This document shows positions 15,807 through 25,548 of a stretch of 64,000 nt of DNA, piece after piece. The translations under genes were made by a program, and so were the position numbers. Within the stretch, counting starts at the first letter, position 1. Every line of letters starts with the position of its first letter. This stretch comes from Rhodobacteraceae bacterium LMO-JJ12 (GTDB taxonomy: Bacteria > Pseudomonadota > Alphaproteobacteria > Rhodobacterales > Rhodobacteraceae), in assembly GCA_021555075.1 (NCBI GenBank), contig JAKGBX010000001.1, forward strand, positions 1,302,001-1,366,000. The letters run 5' to 3'. Below the pieces are notes generated by a model. That model was not told the origin of the DNA and made no database searches. It saw only the letters and a list, made by a program, of their open reading frames with translations.

Positions 15807-15829
15807 GCGAAATCAGGAGACAGATTGAC

Positions 15830-16189
15830 ATGAAATTTACCGAAGAGCACGAATGGCTGCGCGAGGAAGATGGGCTGATCGTGGTGGGCATTACCGAACA
15901 TGCCAGCGAGCAATTGGGCGATGTGGTGTTCGTGGAACTGCCCGAGGTGGGCATGGAAGTGACCAGGGACGAAGAGATCTGTGTGATCGAGAGCGTCAAG
16001 GCGGCGAGCGATATTCTGTCGCCGCTGGATGGTGAGATCGTCGAGGTGAACAGTGCCATCGTGGACGAACCCAGCAAGGTCAACGAAGATCCGATGGGCG
16101 ATGCATGGTTCTTCAAGATCAAGGCGTCGGATCTGAGCCCGATGGACGATTACATGGACGAGGCCGAGTACAAGGATTTCATCGGCTGA
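15830..16189 (+). CDS. gcvH: Glycine cleavage system H protein
   Basis: The lipoyl carrier of the glycine cleavage system, 119 residues. It begins MKFTEEHEWL and contains GITEHASEQLGDVVFVELPEVG and ESVKAASDILSPLDGEI, where the Lys in SVKAAS carries lipoate. The ATG at 15830 follows AGGAG at the right distance; upstream in-frame codons overlap gcvT and are not used. It shuttles the aminomethyl group between GcvP and GcvT and may be needed for lipoate relay. Confidence 0.97.
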   Translation: MKFTEEHEWLREEDGLIVVGITEHASEQLGDVVFVELPEVGMEVTRDEEICVIESVKAASDILSPLDGEIVEVNSAIVDEPSKVNEDPMGDAWFFKIKASDLSPMDDYMDEAEYKDFIG

Positions 16190-16246
16190 GTGGGGCTGTC
16201 GGCCGGAGGCATGAATGTTCGCGAAAAGCCGCGACGCCTTCGGCGA

Positions 16247-16268
16247 GAGTATTTGCTGAAAGATGAAG
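16247..16268 (+). repeat. Dispersed intergenic motif, copy 2
   Basis: GAGTATTTGCTGAAAGATGAAG lies in the 117-base gap between gcvH and gcvP. It shares GAGTATTT and GATGAAG with the copy at 13049-13070 and, reversed, the one at 56826-56848. The gap is otherwise featureless except the gcvP ribosome site. Confidence 0.6.
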
Positions 16269-16306
16269 CAGGGGCGTGCGATGCCGCGGTCCCCGGGAGA
16301 TATGAG

Positions 16307-19138
16307 ATGCCGTTCGAACCGACCGATTACTTGCCATATGATTTTGCCAACCGTCGCCATATCGGGCCAAGCCCCGAAGAGATGGACGCGATGTTTGAGG
16401 TGTTGGGTGTTGAGAGTCTGGATGCGCTGATCGATGAGACGGTGCCCAAGGCGATCCGTGCGAGCGCGCCGCTGGAATTTGGGCGGGCGAAATCGGAAAG
16501 CGAGCTGTTGCATTTCATGCGCGAGACAGCGGGCAAGAACAAGGTTTTGAAATCGCTGATCGGCATGGGCTATTACGGCACGGTCACACCGCCCGCGATC
16601 CAGCGCAACGTCTTGGAAAATCCGGCCTGGTATACCGCCTATACCCCCTATCAGCCGGAGATTTCGCAAGGCCGGTTGGAGGCGTTGTTGAACTTCCAGA
16701 CCATGGTGAGCGATCTTACCGGGTTGGAAATTGCCAATGCGTCGCTCTTGGATGAGGCCACGGCCTGCGCCGAGGCGATGACCATGGCGCAGCGGGTTGC
16801 AAAATCGAAAGCCAAGGCGTTTTTCGTGGATCGCGATTGTCACCCGCAAAACATCGAAGTGATTAAGACGCGCGCGGCACCTTTGGGGATTGAGGTGATC
16901 GTGGGGGACCCGGACAAGATGGACGCGCGCGCAGTGTTTGGCGCGGTGTTTCAGTATCCCGGCACTTATGGGCATGTGCGAGATTTCACGTCGCATATTG
17001 AAAAGCTTCATGAAAACAAAGGTATCGCCATTATGGCGGCGGATATCATGGCGTTGACGCTGCTTAAAGAACCAGGCGCGATGGGGGCAGATATCGCGGT
17101 CGGCAATACCCAGCGGTTTGGCGTGCCGATGGGGTACGGCGGGCCGCATGCGGCCTATATGGCGTGTCACGACGCGCATAAGCGGGCGATGCCGGGGCGG
17201 CTTGTCGGGGTCAGCATCGACAGCCATGGCAACCGCGCTTATCGGCTGGCGCTTCAGACCCGCGAACAGCATATCCGACGCGAGAAGGCGACCAGCAACG
17301 TCTGCACCGCGCAGGCGCTTTTGGCGGTGATGGCGGGGATGTATGCGGTTTTCCACGGGCCGAAGGGGCTCAAGGCGATTGCCCAGCGGATTCACCGCAA
17401 GACCGTGCGGTTGGCCAAGGGGTTGGAAGAAAACGGCTTCAAGGTTGATCCGAAGGTGTTCTTTGACACGATCACGGTGGATGTCGGGCCGCTTCAGGCG
17501 GCGGTGATGAAATCGGCGGTGGATGAGGGGGTGAACCTGCGCGCGGTGGGCGAAACGCGCGTTGGTATTGCGATGGATGAAGCGACGCGTTCGGACGATA
17601 TCGAGAGCGTCTGGAAGGCGTTCGGGATTGTGCGCGCGGATGACGATTACACGCCGGAATACCGGGTACCGGAGGCGATGCATCGCACAAGTGAATTTTT
17701 GACCCATCCGGTGTTTCATATGAACCGCGCCGAGACCGAGATGATGCGCTATATGCGTCGTTTGGCGGATCGCGATCTGGCGCTGGATCGGGCGATGATT
17801 CCGCTGGGGTCATGCACGATGAAGCTAAATTCGGCGGCGGAAATGATGCCGATCAGCTGGCGCGAATTTGCCACGATGCACCCGTATTGCCCCGAGGATC
17901 AGGCGCTGGGTTATAAGGCGCTGTTTGAAGATCTGAGTGACAAGCTGTGCCAGATTACCGGTTATGACGGGTTTTCGCTGCAACCCAATTCGGGGGCGCA
18001 GGGGGAATACGCCGGGCTGTTGACGATTTCGTCGTATCATGCGAGCCGGGGTGAGGGGCATCGCAAGGTCTGTCTCATTCCGGTGAGTGCGCATGGCACC
18101 AACCCGGCGAGCGCGCATATGGTGGGCTGGGATGTGGTGGCGGTGAAATCGTCGGCGAATGGCGATATCGATCTGGATGATTTCCGCGCCAAGGCCGAGA
18201 AACACTCTGACAATCTGGCGGGCTGTATGATCACCTATCCCAGTACACATGGCGTGTTTGAGGAAACGGTGATCGAAGTTTGTAAGATTACCCATGAGCA
18301 TGGCGGGCAGGTTTACATTGATGGTGCTAATCTCAATGCCATGGTGGGGTTGAGCCGTCCGGGTGATCTGGGCGGGGATGTGAGCCATCTCAACCTGCAC
18401 AAGACTTTTGCTATTCCGCATGGCGGCGGCGGGCCGGGCATGGGGCCGATTGGGGTGAAAGAACATCTGATCGCGCATTTGCCCGAAAAATCCGGCGCGG
18501 TCAGCGCGGCGCCCTATGGGTCGGCTTCGGTTTTGCCGATATCTTATGCTTATATATTGATGATGGGCGGCGAGGGGCTTACCCAGGCGACGCGGGTGGC
18601 GATCTTGAACGCCAACTACATCGCCAAGCGGCTGGAAGGGGCGTTTGACGTTCTCTTCAAGGGGCCGGGCGGGCGCGTGGCGCATGAGTGCATCCTTGAT
18701 ACACGCCCCTTTGCCGACAGCGCGGGCGTCACGGTGGATGATATTGCCAAGCGGTTGATCGACAACGGGTTTCATGCGCCGACGATGAGTTTCCCTGTGC
18801 CGGGAACCTTGATGGTCGAGCCGACGGAGAGCGAGACCAAGGCCGAGTTGGACCGCTTTTGCGATGCGATGCTGTCGATCCGCGAGGAAATTCGCGCGAT
18901 TGAGGAAGGCCGGATGGACGCGACCAACAATCCGCTGAAGAATGCGCCGCATACGATGGAAGACCTGGTCAAGGAATGGGACCGACCCTATAGCCGCGAA
19001 GAGGGCTGTTTCCCGCCGGGGGCTTTCCGGGTCGACAAATACTGGCCGCCGGTGAACCGGGTCGACAATGCCTGGGGGGATCGCAATCTGATGTGTATTT
19101 GCCCGCCAATGGAAGCCTATGGCGAGGCGGCAGAGTAG
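16307..19138 (+). CDS. gcvP: Glycine dehydrogenase (decarboxylating), P protein
   Basis: This 943-residue pyridoxal-phosphate enzyme decarboxylates glycine and loads the aminomethyl group on GcvH. It is a single-chain form made of two homologous halves. Landmarks are the N-terminal [26 protein letters not shown], the middle [12 protein letters not shown] and the PLP-lysine region [30 protein letters not shown] precedes the ATG at 16307; the upstream frame is open but does not look like GcvP. Length agrees with the family (~950). Confidence 0.98.
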   Translation: MPFEPTDYLPYDFANRRHIGPSPEEMDAMFEVLGVESLDALIDETVPKAIRASAPLEFGRAKSESELLHFMRETAGKNKVLKSLIGMGYYGTVTPPAIQRNVLENPAWYTAYTPYQPEISQGRLEALLNFQTMVSDLTGLEIANASLLDEATACAEAMTMAQRVAKSKAKAFFVDRDCHPQNIEVIKTRAAPLGIEVIVGDPDKMDARAVFGAVFQYPGTYGHVRDFTSHIEKLHENKGIAIMAADIMALTLLKEPGAMGADIAVGNTQRFGVPMGYGGPHAAYMACHDAHKRAMPGRLVGVSIDSHGNRAYRLALQTREQHIRREKATSNVCTAQALLAVMAGMYAVFHGPKGLKAIAQRIHRKTVRLAKGLEENGFKVDPKVFFDTITVDVGPLQAAVMKSAVDEGVNLRAVGETRVGIAMDEATRSDDIESVWKAFGIVRADDDYTPEYRVPEAMHRTSEFLTHPVFHMNRAETEMMRYMRRLADRDLALDRAMIPLGSCTMKLNSAAEMMPISWREFATMHPYCPEDQALGYKALFEDLSDKLCQITGYDGFSLQPNSGAQGEYAGLLTISSYHASRGEGHRKVCLIPVSAHGTNPASAHMVGWDVVAVKSSANGDIDLDDFRAKAEKHSDNLAGCMITYPSTHGVFEETVIEVCKITHEHGGQVYIDGANLNAMVGLSRPGDLGGDVSHLNLHKTFAIPHGGGGPGMGPIGVKEHLIAHLPEKSGAVSAAPYGSASVLPISYAYILMMGGEGLTQATRVAILNANYIAKRLEGAFDVLFKGPGGRVAHECILDTRPFADSAGVTVDDIAKRLIDNGFHAPTMSFPVPGTLMVEPTESETKAELDRFCDAMLSIREEIRAIEEGRMDATNNPLKNAPHTMEDLVKEWDRPYSREEGCFPPGAFRVDKYWPPVNRVDNAWGDRNLMCICPPMEAYGEAAE

Positions 19139-19186
19139 GGTAATCAGCCGTTCAACGCGTAGGTGAGAGCGTGGCAGCGGGGCCGG

Positions 19187-19792
19187 TCAGGATTTGCCGG
19201 ATGCCGAGACCACGTGATCGCCGTCGATCCCGCCGAGGGAATGGAACAGACCGCTGGTATTGTTCACGCCGAATTTGCGCAGAAGTTTGGCGCGGTAGAC
19301 CTCGACCGTGCGATACGAGATGTCCAGTTGCAGGGCGATTTCCTTGCTGGTCAGCCCGTCCGACAGGTGGCTGAGGATTTCGCGTTCACGGCGAGTCAGT
19401 GGGAAATAGGGGCGCTCGGCGCTGAGGTCGGCAAAGCTCCACACGGCGCGGGCCAGCGGGTTGTCGGGGGTGAAGGAATGGCCGCGCACCCGGCACCAGA
19501 ACAGCGTGCCATCCTTGCGTGCCATGATCCGTTCATCCCAATAGCGGTTGGTTTCGCGAAGTTGTTTCACGCCACGGTCGCGGATATTCACAAACTCTTC
19601 GTCCGAGGGGTAAAGCATTGAAAATAAATGATTGCGCAGCTCGTCTCGGGTATAGCCGAACATGTTGGCGAAGGCGATGTTGCAATCGCGGATCACGCGC
19701 ATTTCGGTGATCACAAGACCCACGGGCGCATAGGTAAACGCAAGCTCGGCAAACTGGCCTTCTTCATAGCATTCGTCGATACGTATTTCCAC
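19187..19792 (-). CDS. PAS-LuxR transcription regulator
   Basis: The 201-residue protein joins a PAS sensor domain (about residues 10-125: FTYAPVGLVITEM, FANMFGYTRDEL, RNHLFSMLYPSDEE, DGTLFWCRVRGH) to a C-terminal LuxR helix-turn-helix (LTRREREILSHLSDGLTSKEIALQLDISYRTVEVYRAKLLRK). There is no receiver domain, so the PAS pocket may sense a ligand or redox state directly. The start is GTG at 19792 with GAGG seven bases upstream. It is divergent from a five-gene ABC importer plus hydrolase operon, with a perfect palindrome between them, and is the obvious candidate regulator. Confidence 0.88.
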   Translation of the reverse strand: MEIRIDECYEEGQFAELAFTYAPVGLVITEMRVIRDCNIAFANMFGYTRDELRNHLFSMLYPSDEEFVNIRDRGVKQLRETNRYWDERIMARKDGTLFWCRVRGHSFTPDNPLARAVWSFADLSAERPYFPLTRREREILSHLSDGLTSKEIALQLDISYRTVEVYRAKLLRKFGVNNTSGLFHSLGGIDGDHVVSASGKS

Positions 19793-19854
19793 GCTCTTGC
19801 CTCAACCTGTCATGTCTTGGATGCTACTCTACACATAAACGACGGGTCAGGTGT

Positions 19855-19866
19855 GCGCAATTGCGC
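19855..19866. promoter_or_regulatory. Palindrome, possible operator of the PAS-LuxR regulator
   Basis: GCGCAATTGCGC is a perfect 12-bp dyad in the 98-base divergent gap, 25 bases before the substrate-binding protein ATG and 63 bases from the regulator's GTG. Position and symmetry suit a dimeric HTH protein. Binding is inference. Confidence 0.4.
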
Positions 19867-19890
19867 CTTGGTCCGATATGGGAGGATATC

Positions 19891-21090
19891 ATGAAAACAC
19901 TTACGCGGTTCGCCGCTACTCTAGCCACGTCTATCGCTCTAGCGGGTGCGGCCTGGGCGCAGGATCCGATCAAGATAGCGCTGGTGCACGGCCTGTCGGG
20001 ATCGAGCTTTGAAGCGTTCTCGAAACAGGCACAGACCGGATTCGAGCTGGGCCTGGAATATGCCACCAAGGGCACCAACGAGATCAAGGGACGCCCCATT
20101 GAGGTGATCATCAAGGACACGCAGTTCAAGCCGGATGTGGCGCGTGCCGTTCTGGCCGAAGCTTACGGCGACGATGACGTGTTGCTGGCGGTGGGTGCGA
20201 CCTCTTCTGGGGTGACCAAGGGGATGCTGCCGATTGCAGAGGAATACGAGAAGATCCTGATTGTCGAGCCTGCCGTGGCCGACAGCCTGACCGGGCCGGA
20301 TAGCAACCGCTATGTCTTCAAGACATCGCGCAACTCGTCGATGGACATGCAGGCGCAGGCGTTGGCGCTTCAGCCGGATGAAAACCTGTTTGTTGCCACT
20401 CTGGCCGAAGATTACGCCTTTGGTCGCGATGGCATCACCGCGTTCAAGGCGGCGCTGGAAGGGAGCGGTGCGACGGTTGTGAGTGAAGAGTATGTGCCGC
20501 AGGGTACTGCCGATTTCACCGCCCCCGCCGAGCGTCTGTTCAATGCACTGAAAGACCATGAAGGCCGCAAGGTCATTCTGGTTTATATTGCCGGGGGTGG
20601 CGATGCGCCGGGCAAGATTCAGGCGATGGACCCGTCGCGTCACGGCATCGAGATTTCGATGGGTGGTCACATCCTGCCGGTTCTGCCGACCTACAAGCGG
20701 TTCCCCGGTATGGAGGGCGCGGTCTATTATTACTATGAGGCCTATGACAACCCGATCAACAACTGGCTGGTTGAAGAGCATCAGAAGCGTTTCGACAGCC
20801 CGCCGGACTTCTTCACTGCTGGCGGCATGTCGGCTGCTCTGGCCGTGGTCAAGGCGTTGGAAACTGCCGAAAGCTATGAGACAGAAGACTTGATCACCGC
20901 GATGGAAGGCATGTCATGGGACACCCCGAAGGGGATGATGACTTTCCGCCCCGAGGATCATCAGGCGCTGCAATCCATGGTGCACTTCAAGATCCGTGTG
21001 GATGACAACGTCGATTGGGCGATTCCCGATCTGGTGCGGATCATCGAAGCGGATGAGATGAACATCCCGATCGGTCGCAACAACAACTGA
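19891..21090 (+). CDS. ABC transporter substrate-binding protein, branched-chain amino acid type
   Basis: A 399-residue periplasmic type I binding protein with signal peptide (residues 1-24, cleavage after AWA). It opens IKIALVHGLSGSSFEAFSKQAQTGFELGLEYA, the Leu/Ile/Val-binding-protein pattern, and has GVTKGMLPIAEEYEKILIVEPAVADSLTG and DYAFGRDGITAFKAAL. Many relatives bind aromatic acids, amides or short-chain compounds instead of amino acids. GGGAGG precedes the ATG. First gene of the operon; a stable hairpin separates it from the ATPase genes, which usually keeps binding-protein mRNA abundant. The ligand cannot be predicted. Confidence 0.92.
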   Translation: MKTLTRFAATLATSIALAGAAWAQDPIKIALVHGLSGSSFEAFSKQAQTGFELGLEYATKGTNEIKGRPIEVIIKDTQFKPDVARAVLAEAYGDDDVLLAVGATSSGVTKGMLPIAEEYEKILIVEPAVADSLTGPDSNRYVFKTSRNSSMDMQAQALALQPDENLFVATLAEDYAFGRDGITAFKAALEGSGATVVSEEYVPQGTADFTAPAERLFNALKDHEGRKVILVYIAGGGDAPGKIQAMDPSRHGIEISMGGHILPVLPTYKRFPGMEGAVYYYYEAYDNPINNWLVEEHQKRFDSPPDFFTAGGMSAALAVVKALETAESYETEDLITAMEGMSWDTPKGMMTFRPEDHQALQSMVHFKIRVDDNVDWAIPDLVRIIEADEMNIPIGRNNN

Positions 21091-21100
21091 TAGCGCGCTC

Positions 21101-21127
21101 CGGCCCGCCCAAAATCTGGGTGGGCCG
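21101..21127 (+). other. Intercistronic hairpin after the binding-protein gene
   Basis: CGGCCCGCCC (21101-21110) pairs with GGGTGGGCCG (21118-21127) through ten positions with one G-U pair and a 7-nt loop. It sits 11 bases after the binding-protein stop with no T-run. Partial termination or 3'-end protection would explain high binding protein relative to membrane components. Confidence 0.5.
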
Positions 21128-21156
21128 GGGGCCACTTAGGATTGCAAGCGAATTTC

Positions 21157-21924
21157 ATGTCCCAGCCTTCTCTTACCACCACTGACCTGACGATCCGTTT
21201 TGGCGGTCATGTTGCGGTCAATCAGGTTTCCTGTGCGTTCCATCCGGGCGAAACGACCGTGATCGTGGGGCCGAATGGCGCGGGCAAAACGACCTATTTC
21301 AACCTTATTTCAGGGCAGTTGGCCGCATCGGGCGGAACCGTGCACAAGGGTGAGATCGACCTCACTGGCATGTCGCCGTCAACGCGTGCGCACCATGGTG
21401 TGGGGCGCGCCTTTCAGTTGACCAACCTGTTTCCACAACTGTCAGTGTTGGAAAACATCCGGCTCGCGGTTCAGGCGCGCGCCGGTGATGGCTGGCGGTT
21501 GTTTCGCCCGGCGCATCGGCTGACTGATCTGACGGTGAAGGCTGACGAATACCTGCACGCCGCGCAATTGGGCGCCAAGGCGCATATGCCGGCCTCGGCT
21601 CTGCCACACGGCGATCAGCGCAAGCTGGAAGTTGCCCTGCTGATGGCGATGGAGCCTGATATCTACATGTTTGACGAACCGACCGCGGGCATGTCTCTGG
21701 ATCAGGCGCCTGCCGTTCTGGAGCTGATTGCGAAGATCAAGGCGGACCCGAGCAAGACCGTGCTTCTGGTCGAACACAAGATGGACGTGGTGCGTGCGCT
21801 GGCCGACCGCATCATTGTGCTGCACAACGGTGAATTGCTGGCGGATGGCGCGCCCGACGAGGTGATGCAAAGCCAGATCGTGCGCGACGTTTATCTTGGC
21901 ACCGCGACGGAGGAAACGGCGTGA
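21157..21924 (+). CDS. ABC transporter ATPase, LivG type
   Basis: The 255-residue ATPase couples ATP hydrolysis to import through the LivH/LivM pair. Walker A is GPNGAGKTT, Walker B ends IYMFDEPTAGM, and the switch His is in LLVEHKMDVV. The ABC signature reads LPHGDQRK rather than LSGGQ; LivG proteins often have LSHGEQ, and here Pro replaces Ser. The ATG at 21157 is used; a TTG at 21142 is also in frame and the ribosome site is weak for both. The end overlaps the next gene by four bases. Confidence 0.93.
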   Translation: MSQPSLTTTDLTIRFGGHVAVNQVSCAFHPGETTVIVGPNGAGKTTYFNLISGQLAASGGTVHKGEIDLTGMSPSTRAHHGVGRAFQLTNLFPQLSVLENIRLAVQARAGDGWRLFRPAHRLTDLTVKADEYLHAAQLGAKAHMPASALPHGDQRKLEVALLMAMEPDIYMFDEPTAGMSLDQAPAVLELIAKIKADPSKTVLLVEHKMDVVRALADRIIVLHNGELLADGAPDEVMQSQIVRDVYLGTATEETA

Positions 21925-22625
21925 CGCTTTTATCCGTAAGCGAGATGAAGACCGATATCGGACAATATGCCGTGCTGCATGGTGTCAGCTTTGATGTGGC
22001 CGAGGGCGGGGTGTTTGTTCTCTTGGGGCGCAATGGCGCGGGCAAGACGACCACGCTGCGTTCGATCATGGGGCTTTGGCAGCCCTCGCCGGGATCTGTC
22101 ACCTTTCAGGGGCAGGATATTTCGGGGCTGGCAACGGCAGATATTGCCCGCAAGGGGATCGCCTATGTTCCCGAAAATATGGGGATATTCGGCGGTTTGA
22201 CGGTCGAGGAAAACCTGGTGCTTGCCACCGAGAAGGGTAAGTTTGATCAAACCCGGCTGCAACGTATTTACGACCTGTTCCCGGCGCTTGAAACATTCTG
22301 GAGCAAGCAGGCGTGGAGCCTGTCGGGCGGGCAGAAACAGATGCTTGCCGTGGCGCGCGCCATCATCGAGCCGCGCGCCTTGATCCTGATTGATGAGCCG
22401 ACCAAGGGCTTGGCACCTTCCATCGTTGCGGCCATGGGCGAGGCGTTTCGTGAGATTGCCCAGAGCACGACGATCCTTCTGGTCGAGCAGAACTTTAACT
22501 TTGCCCGCAGCCTGGGGCGCGACATGGCCGTGATCGAGGATGGCCGGGTGGTGCATCACGGTTCAATGGCGGATTTTGCCGCCGATACTGATTTGCAGGG
22601 CCAGCTTCTGGGTCTGTCTGCATGA
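21921..22625 (+). CDS. ABC transporter ATPase, LivF type
   Basis: The second, 234-residue ATPase of the importer. Walker A is GRNGAGKTT, signature LSGGQKQMLAVARA, Walker B LILIDEPTKGL, and the switch region LLVEQNFNF has the LivF-type Gln-Asn after Glu. The start is GTG at 21921, overlapping the LivG stop (GTGA), which implies translational coupling. Its stop overlaps the permease start the same way. Confidence 0.94.
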   Translation: MTLLSVSEMKTDIGQYAVLHGVSFDVAEGGVFVLLGRNGAGKTTTLRSIMGLWQPSPGSVTFQGQDISGLATADIARKGIAYVPENMGIFGGLTVEENLVLATEKGKFDQTRLQRIYDLFPALETFWSKQAWSLSGGQKQMLAVARAIIEPRALILIDEPTKGLAPSIVAAMGEAFREIAQSTTILLVEQNFNFARSLGRDMAVIEDGRVVHHGSMADFAADTDLQGQLLGLSA

Positions 22626-23626
22626 GGGGATTTATGGATAAGCTCTCTGAAACGCTTGGCCGGTATGGTGGCGTTAACCTGTTGCCGCTCGCCCTTGCCG
22701 CAATTGCTTTCGTTCTGATCGGCGCGCCCTCGTCTTGGGTCACTTTGACCGTTGCGGGGCTTTCGATGGGGATGATGGTGTTCCTGATGGCTTCGGGGCT
22801 GAGCCTTGTGTTTGGCTTGATGGATGTATTGAACTTTGGCCATTCCGCATTTGTCAGCTTCGGTGCCTTCATCGCGGCCAGCATTTTGGCGGCGCTTGGC
22901 GGCTGGCTTGGCGGCGATAGTGTCTGGTTGGCCTCGGCTGCGCTGGGCCTTGCCCTTCTGGGGGCGCTTGCCTTTGGCCTGGCGGCGGGGCTGTTCTTTG
23001 AGACGGTTATCATTCGCCCGGTTTATCGCGACCACCTGCGTCAGATCCTGATTACCATGGGTGCGCTGATTGTGTCGGAAGAGATCATTCTGGCCGTTTG
23101 GGGCGGCACGCCTTTGATCGTGCCGCGCCCGACTTTCCTTGAAGGGGCGTGGATCATTGGCGATGTCAGCATCGAGATTTACCGCGTCTTTGCCTTTGGT
23201 CTCGGGCTGGCGGCGTTTGTCGGGTTGATGGTTCTGCTCAACCGCACGCGCGTTGGACTGTTGATCCGCGCAGGCGTTGAGAACCGCGAGATGGTCGAAG
23301 CATTGGGGTTCAAGATTAACCGGTTGTTCATCGGGGTGTTCATGCTTGGCTCGGCATTGGCGGCACTCGGGGGGGCGATGTGGGCGGGGTATGTGACCGT
23401 GATCACCCCGGCGCTGGGCGGCGAGATGATGATTGTGGTGTTCATCGTCGTCATCATTGGCGGGCTGGGCTCAATCGAAGGCACGCTTTTGGGGGCGATC
23501 ATTGTCGGGCTGACGGCGAACTACATCGGCTATCTCGCGCCGAAACTGGCGCTGGCCTCAAACATGATCCTGATGATGGCAATTTTGATGTGGCGGCCGA
23601 GCGGCTTGCGTCCGGCGGTGAAATAG
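22622..23626 (+). CDS. ABC transporter permease, LivH type
   Basis: A 334-residue inner-membrane permease with about eight hydrophobic helices. The LivH landmarks are LSLVFGLMDVLNFGHSAFVSFGAF and the ATPase-contact loop around AGVENREMVEALGFKINRLF, followed by a GGLGSIEGTLLGAIIVGL helix. It starts with ATG overlapping the LivF stop. It forms the translocation channel together with the next gene product. Confidence 0.94.
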   Translation: MRGFMDKLSETLGRYGGVNLLPLALAAIAFVLIGAPSSWVTLTVAGLSMGMMVFLMASGLSLVFGLMDVLNFGHSAFVSFGAFIAASILAALGGWLGGDSVWLASAALGLALLGALAFGLAAGLFFETVIIRPVYRDHLRQILITMGALIVSEEIILAVWGGTPLIVPRPTFLEGAWIIGDVSIEIYRVFAFGLGLAAFVGLMVLLNRTRVGLLIRAGVENREMVEALGFKINRLFIGVFMLGSALAALGGAMWAGYVTVITPALGGEMMIVVFIVVIIGGLGSIEGTLLGAIIVGLTANYIGYLAPKLALASNMILMMAILMWRPSGLRPAVK

Positions 23627-24703
23627 ATGGCTCAGATGAAAGACACATACGGCGCGCTTGCGATCAAAACCACCATGCTGGTGATTGCCGCAATGTTGCT
23701 GTTCGCGCCGTTCCTGTTTCAGGATGTGCGCGCGCTTGAGGTGGCGGCACGGATCTGCATCTTCATTGTGCTGGTGGCGAGCTATGATCTGTTGATCGGC
23801 TATACAGGCATCGTCAGTTTTGCCCATACGATGTTTTTCGGTTTTGGTGCTTATGGCTCTGCTATCGCGCTCAAACAGATGGGGCCGGGTTGGGACGCAG
23901 TGGCGCTTGGCACGGTTGCCGGTGTGTTGGTCTCGCTTGTCGTGGCGGCTGCGATTGGGTTGATCAGCCTGCGCGTCAAGGCGATTTTCTTTGCCATGAT
24001 CACCCTTGCCACTGCGTCGGTCGTTCTGGTGCTGGCGTCGCAGCTTTCCCAGATCACCGGGGGCGAGGATGGCATCACCTATCGCGCGCCAGATGTGTTC
24101 AAGACCGCGACCAAGTTGATGGTCGATGAAGACGGCAAGGTCGTGCGCTGGTTCGGGGTCAGGCTGAACGGCAAGCTTGCCGGGTATTACTTCGTCTTTT
24201 TCACCTCGCTGGCGCTTTTCATGCTCATGTTGCGCATCACCGTGTCGCCGCTGGGAACCGTGTTGAAGGCGATCCGCGAAAACGAGGCGCGCGCCGAGGC
24301 GATTGGCTATCGGGTTGTTGCCTATCGTACTTTCGTGTTTTGCCTGTCGGCCGTTGTCGCCTCGCTGGCCGGGTCGGTTTATGCTGTGTGGCTGAAATAT
24401 ACCGGGCCGGATACGGCGCTGTCGTTTGATATCATGATCGACATCTTGCTGATGGTGGTGATCGGTGGCATGGGCACCATGTGGGGTGCGGTCATCGGGG
24501 CGGTGTTGTTGGTCATGGCGCAGTATTATCTGCGCGACCTCATGGCGGTCGCGTCAGATGCGGTGGCAGGTATTCCGCTGATGCCGGAGCTGTTGGCCCC
24601 GGATCGCTGGCTGTTCTGGCTCGGCATTATCTTCATCCTGCTGGTCTATTTCTTTCCCAAAGGGATCGTTGGCACGCTGATCACGAAAGGTGAACGTATA
24701 TGA
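23627..24703 (+). CDS. ABC transporter permease, LivM type
   Basis: The partner permease, 358 residues, starts on the base after the LivH stop. It carries YDLLIGYTGIVSFAHTMFFGFGAYG near the N-terminus, a coupling loop AIRENEARAEAIGYRVVAYR and the GGMGTMWGAVIGAVLL segment common to LivM. About eight to ten membrane helices. An insertion between helices (EDGITYRAPDVFKTATKLMVDEDGKVVRWFGVR region) is periplasmic or cytoplasmic and longer than in E. coli LivM. The end overlaps the hydrolase gene. Confidence 0.94.
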   Translation: MAQMKDTYGALAIKTTMLVIAAMLLFAPFLFQDVRALEVAARICIFIVLVASYDLLIGYTGIVSFAHTMFFGFGAYGSAIALKQMGPGWDAVALGTVAGVLVSLVVAAAIGLISLRVKAIFFAMITLATASVVLVLASQLSQITGGEDGITYRAPDVFKTATKLMVDEDGKVVRWFGVRLNGKLAGYYFVFFTSLALFMLMLRITVSPLGTVLKAIRENEARAEAIGYRVVAYRTFVFCLSAVVASLAGSVYAVWLKYTGPDTALSFDIMIDILLMVVIGGMGTMWGAVIGAVLLVMAQYYLRDLMAVASDAVAGIPLMPELLAPDRWLFWLGIIFILLVYFFPKGIVGTLITKGERI

Positions 24704-25548
24704 GCGGCGCTCGCTTCCGTTTTGTCCCGGTCATGGACCATGAGGTGCATGTGACCGAGTGGGGCGATCCCGGCGCGCCAGCGTTGATGATGATGCACGG
24801 GCTGGCACGCACGGGGCGCGATTTTGATGAGCTGGCAGCGGGCCTGGCGGATGAGTATCATGTGCTGTGCCCCGACATGATCGGGCGCGGTCGATCGAGT
24901 TGGTCGACCAACCCGGATGCGGAATATACCATTGAATATTATACTGGCATCGCCTCGGACCTGATGGATCACTATGGGCTTGAGCGCACGGCATGGCTTG
25001 GCACGTCGATGGGGGGGCAGGTCGGTATGCGTATAGCCTCGGGGGGGTATCGCGACAGGCTGACCTGTCTGTTGCTCAACGATATCGGACCTGAAGTGCC
25101 GGGTGCGGCGGTTGAGCGGATCATGTCTTACGTCGGAAATCCGCCGCATTTCGAGAGTTTCACCAAGGCCGAGATATGGCTGCGCAACGCCTATGCGCCG
25201 TTTGGCCCCGCGAGTGACGAATTCTGGCAGAGGATGGCGCGCAGTTCCTTGCGCCGGCGCGCTGATGGGCGGCTGACGCTGCATTACGATCCGGCGATCA
25301 TTCAGCAATTGACCGCTGCACCGAGCGAATTGACAACATGGGATCGCTGGGAGCGGATCACTACGCCCTGTCATCTGTTCTATGGGGTGCGCTCGGATCT
25401 GCTGACCGAGGATATCCTGAACAGGATGACGGGTTCGGGTCCGCACCCCGGCACGACCGGGTTTGAGGATTGTGGCCATGCACCAACTCTGTCACGTGCG
25501 GAAGATATCGCTCGCGTGCGCGCGATTTTGGGTGATCTGACGCGATAG
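24700..25548 (+). CDS. Alpha/beta hydrolase linked to the ABC importer
   Basis: The 282-residue cytoplasmic enzyme has MMHGLARTGRDFDELAAGL (oxyanion HG), the nucleophile elbow GTSMGGQVG with Ser at about 105, and the late GFEDCGHAPTL with the catalytic His. It lacks a signal peptide. The start overlaps the LivM stop, so it is translated with the importer and probably hydrolyses the imported compound, perhaps an ester, lactone or amide. Sequence alone does not name the substrate. It is the last gene of the operon. Confidence 0.87.
   Translation: MSGARFRFVPVMDHEVHVTEWGDPGAPALMMMHGLARTGRDFDELAAGLADEYHVLCPDMIGRGRSSWSTNPDAEYTIEYYTGIASDLMDHYGLERTAWLGTSMGGQVGMRIASGGYRDRLTCLLLNDIGPEVPGAAVERIMSYVGNPPHFESFTKAEIWLRNAYAPFGPASDEFWQRMARSSLRRRADGRLTLHYDPAIIQQLTAAPSELTTWDRWERITTPCHLFYGVRSDLLTEDILNRMTGSGPHPGTTGFEDCGHAPTLSRAEDIARVRAILGDLTR

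Noticed and set aside
15794-17719. 641-codon minus-strand open frame opposite gcvH/gcvP
   Set aside because: His/Arg-rich antisense shadow of well-identified genes.
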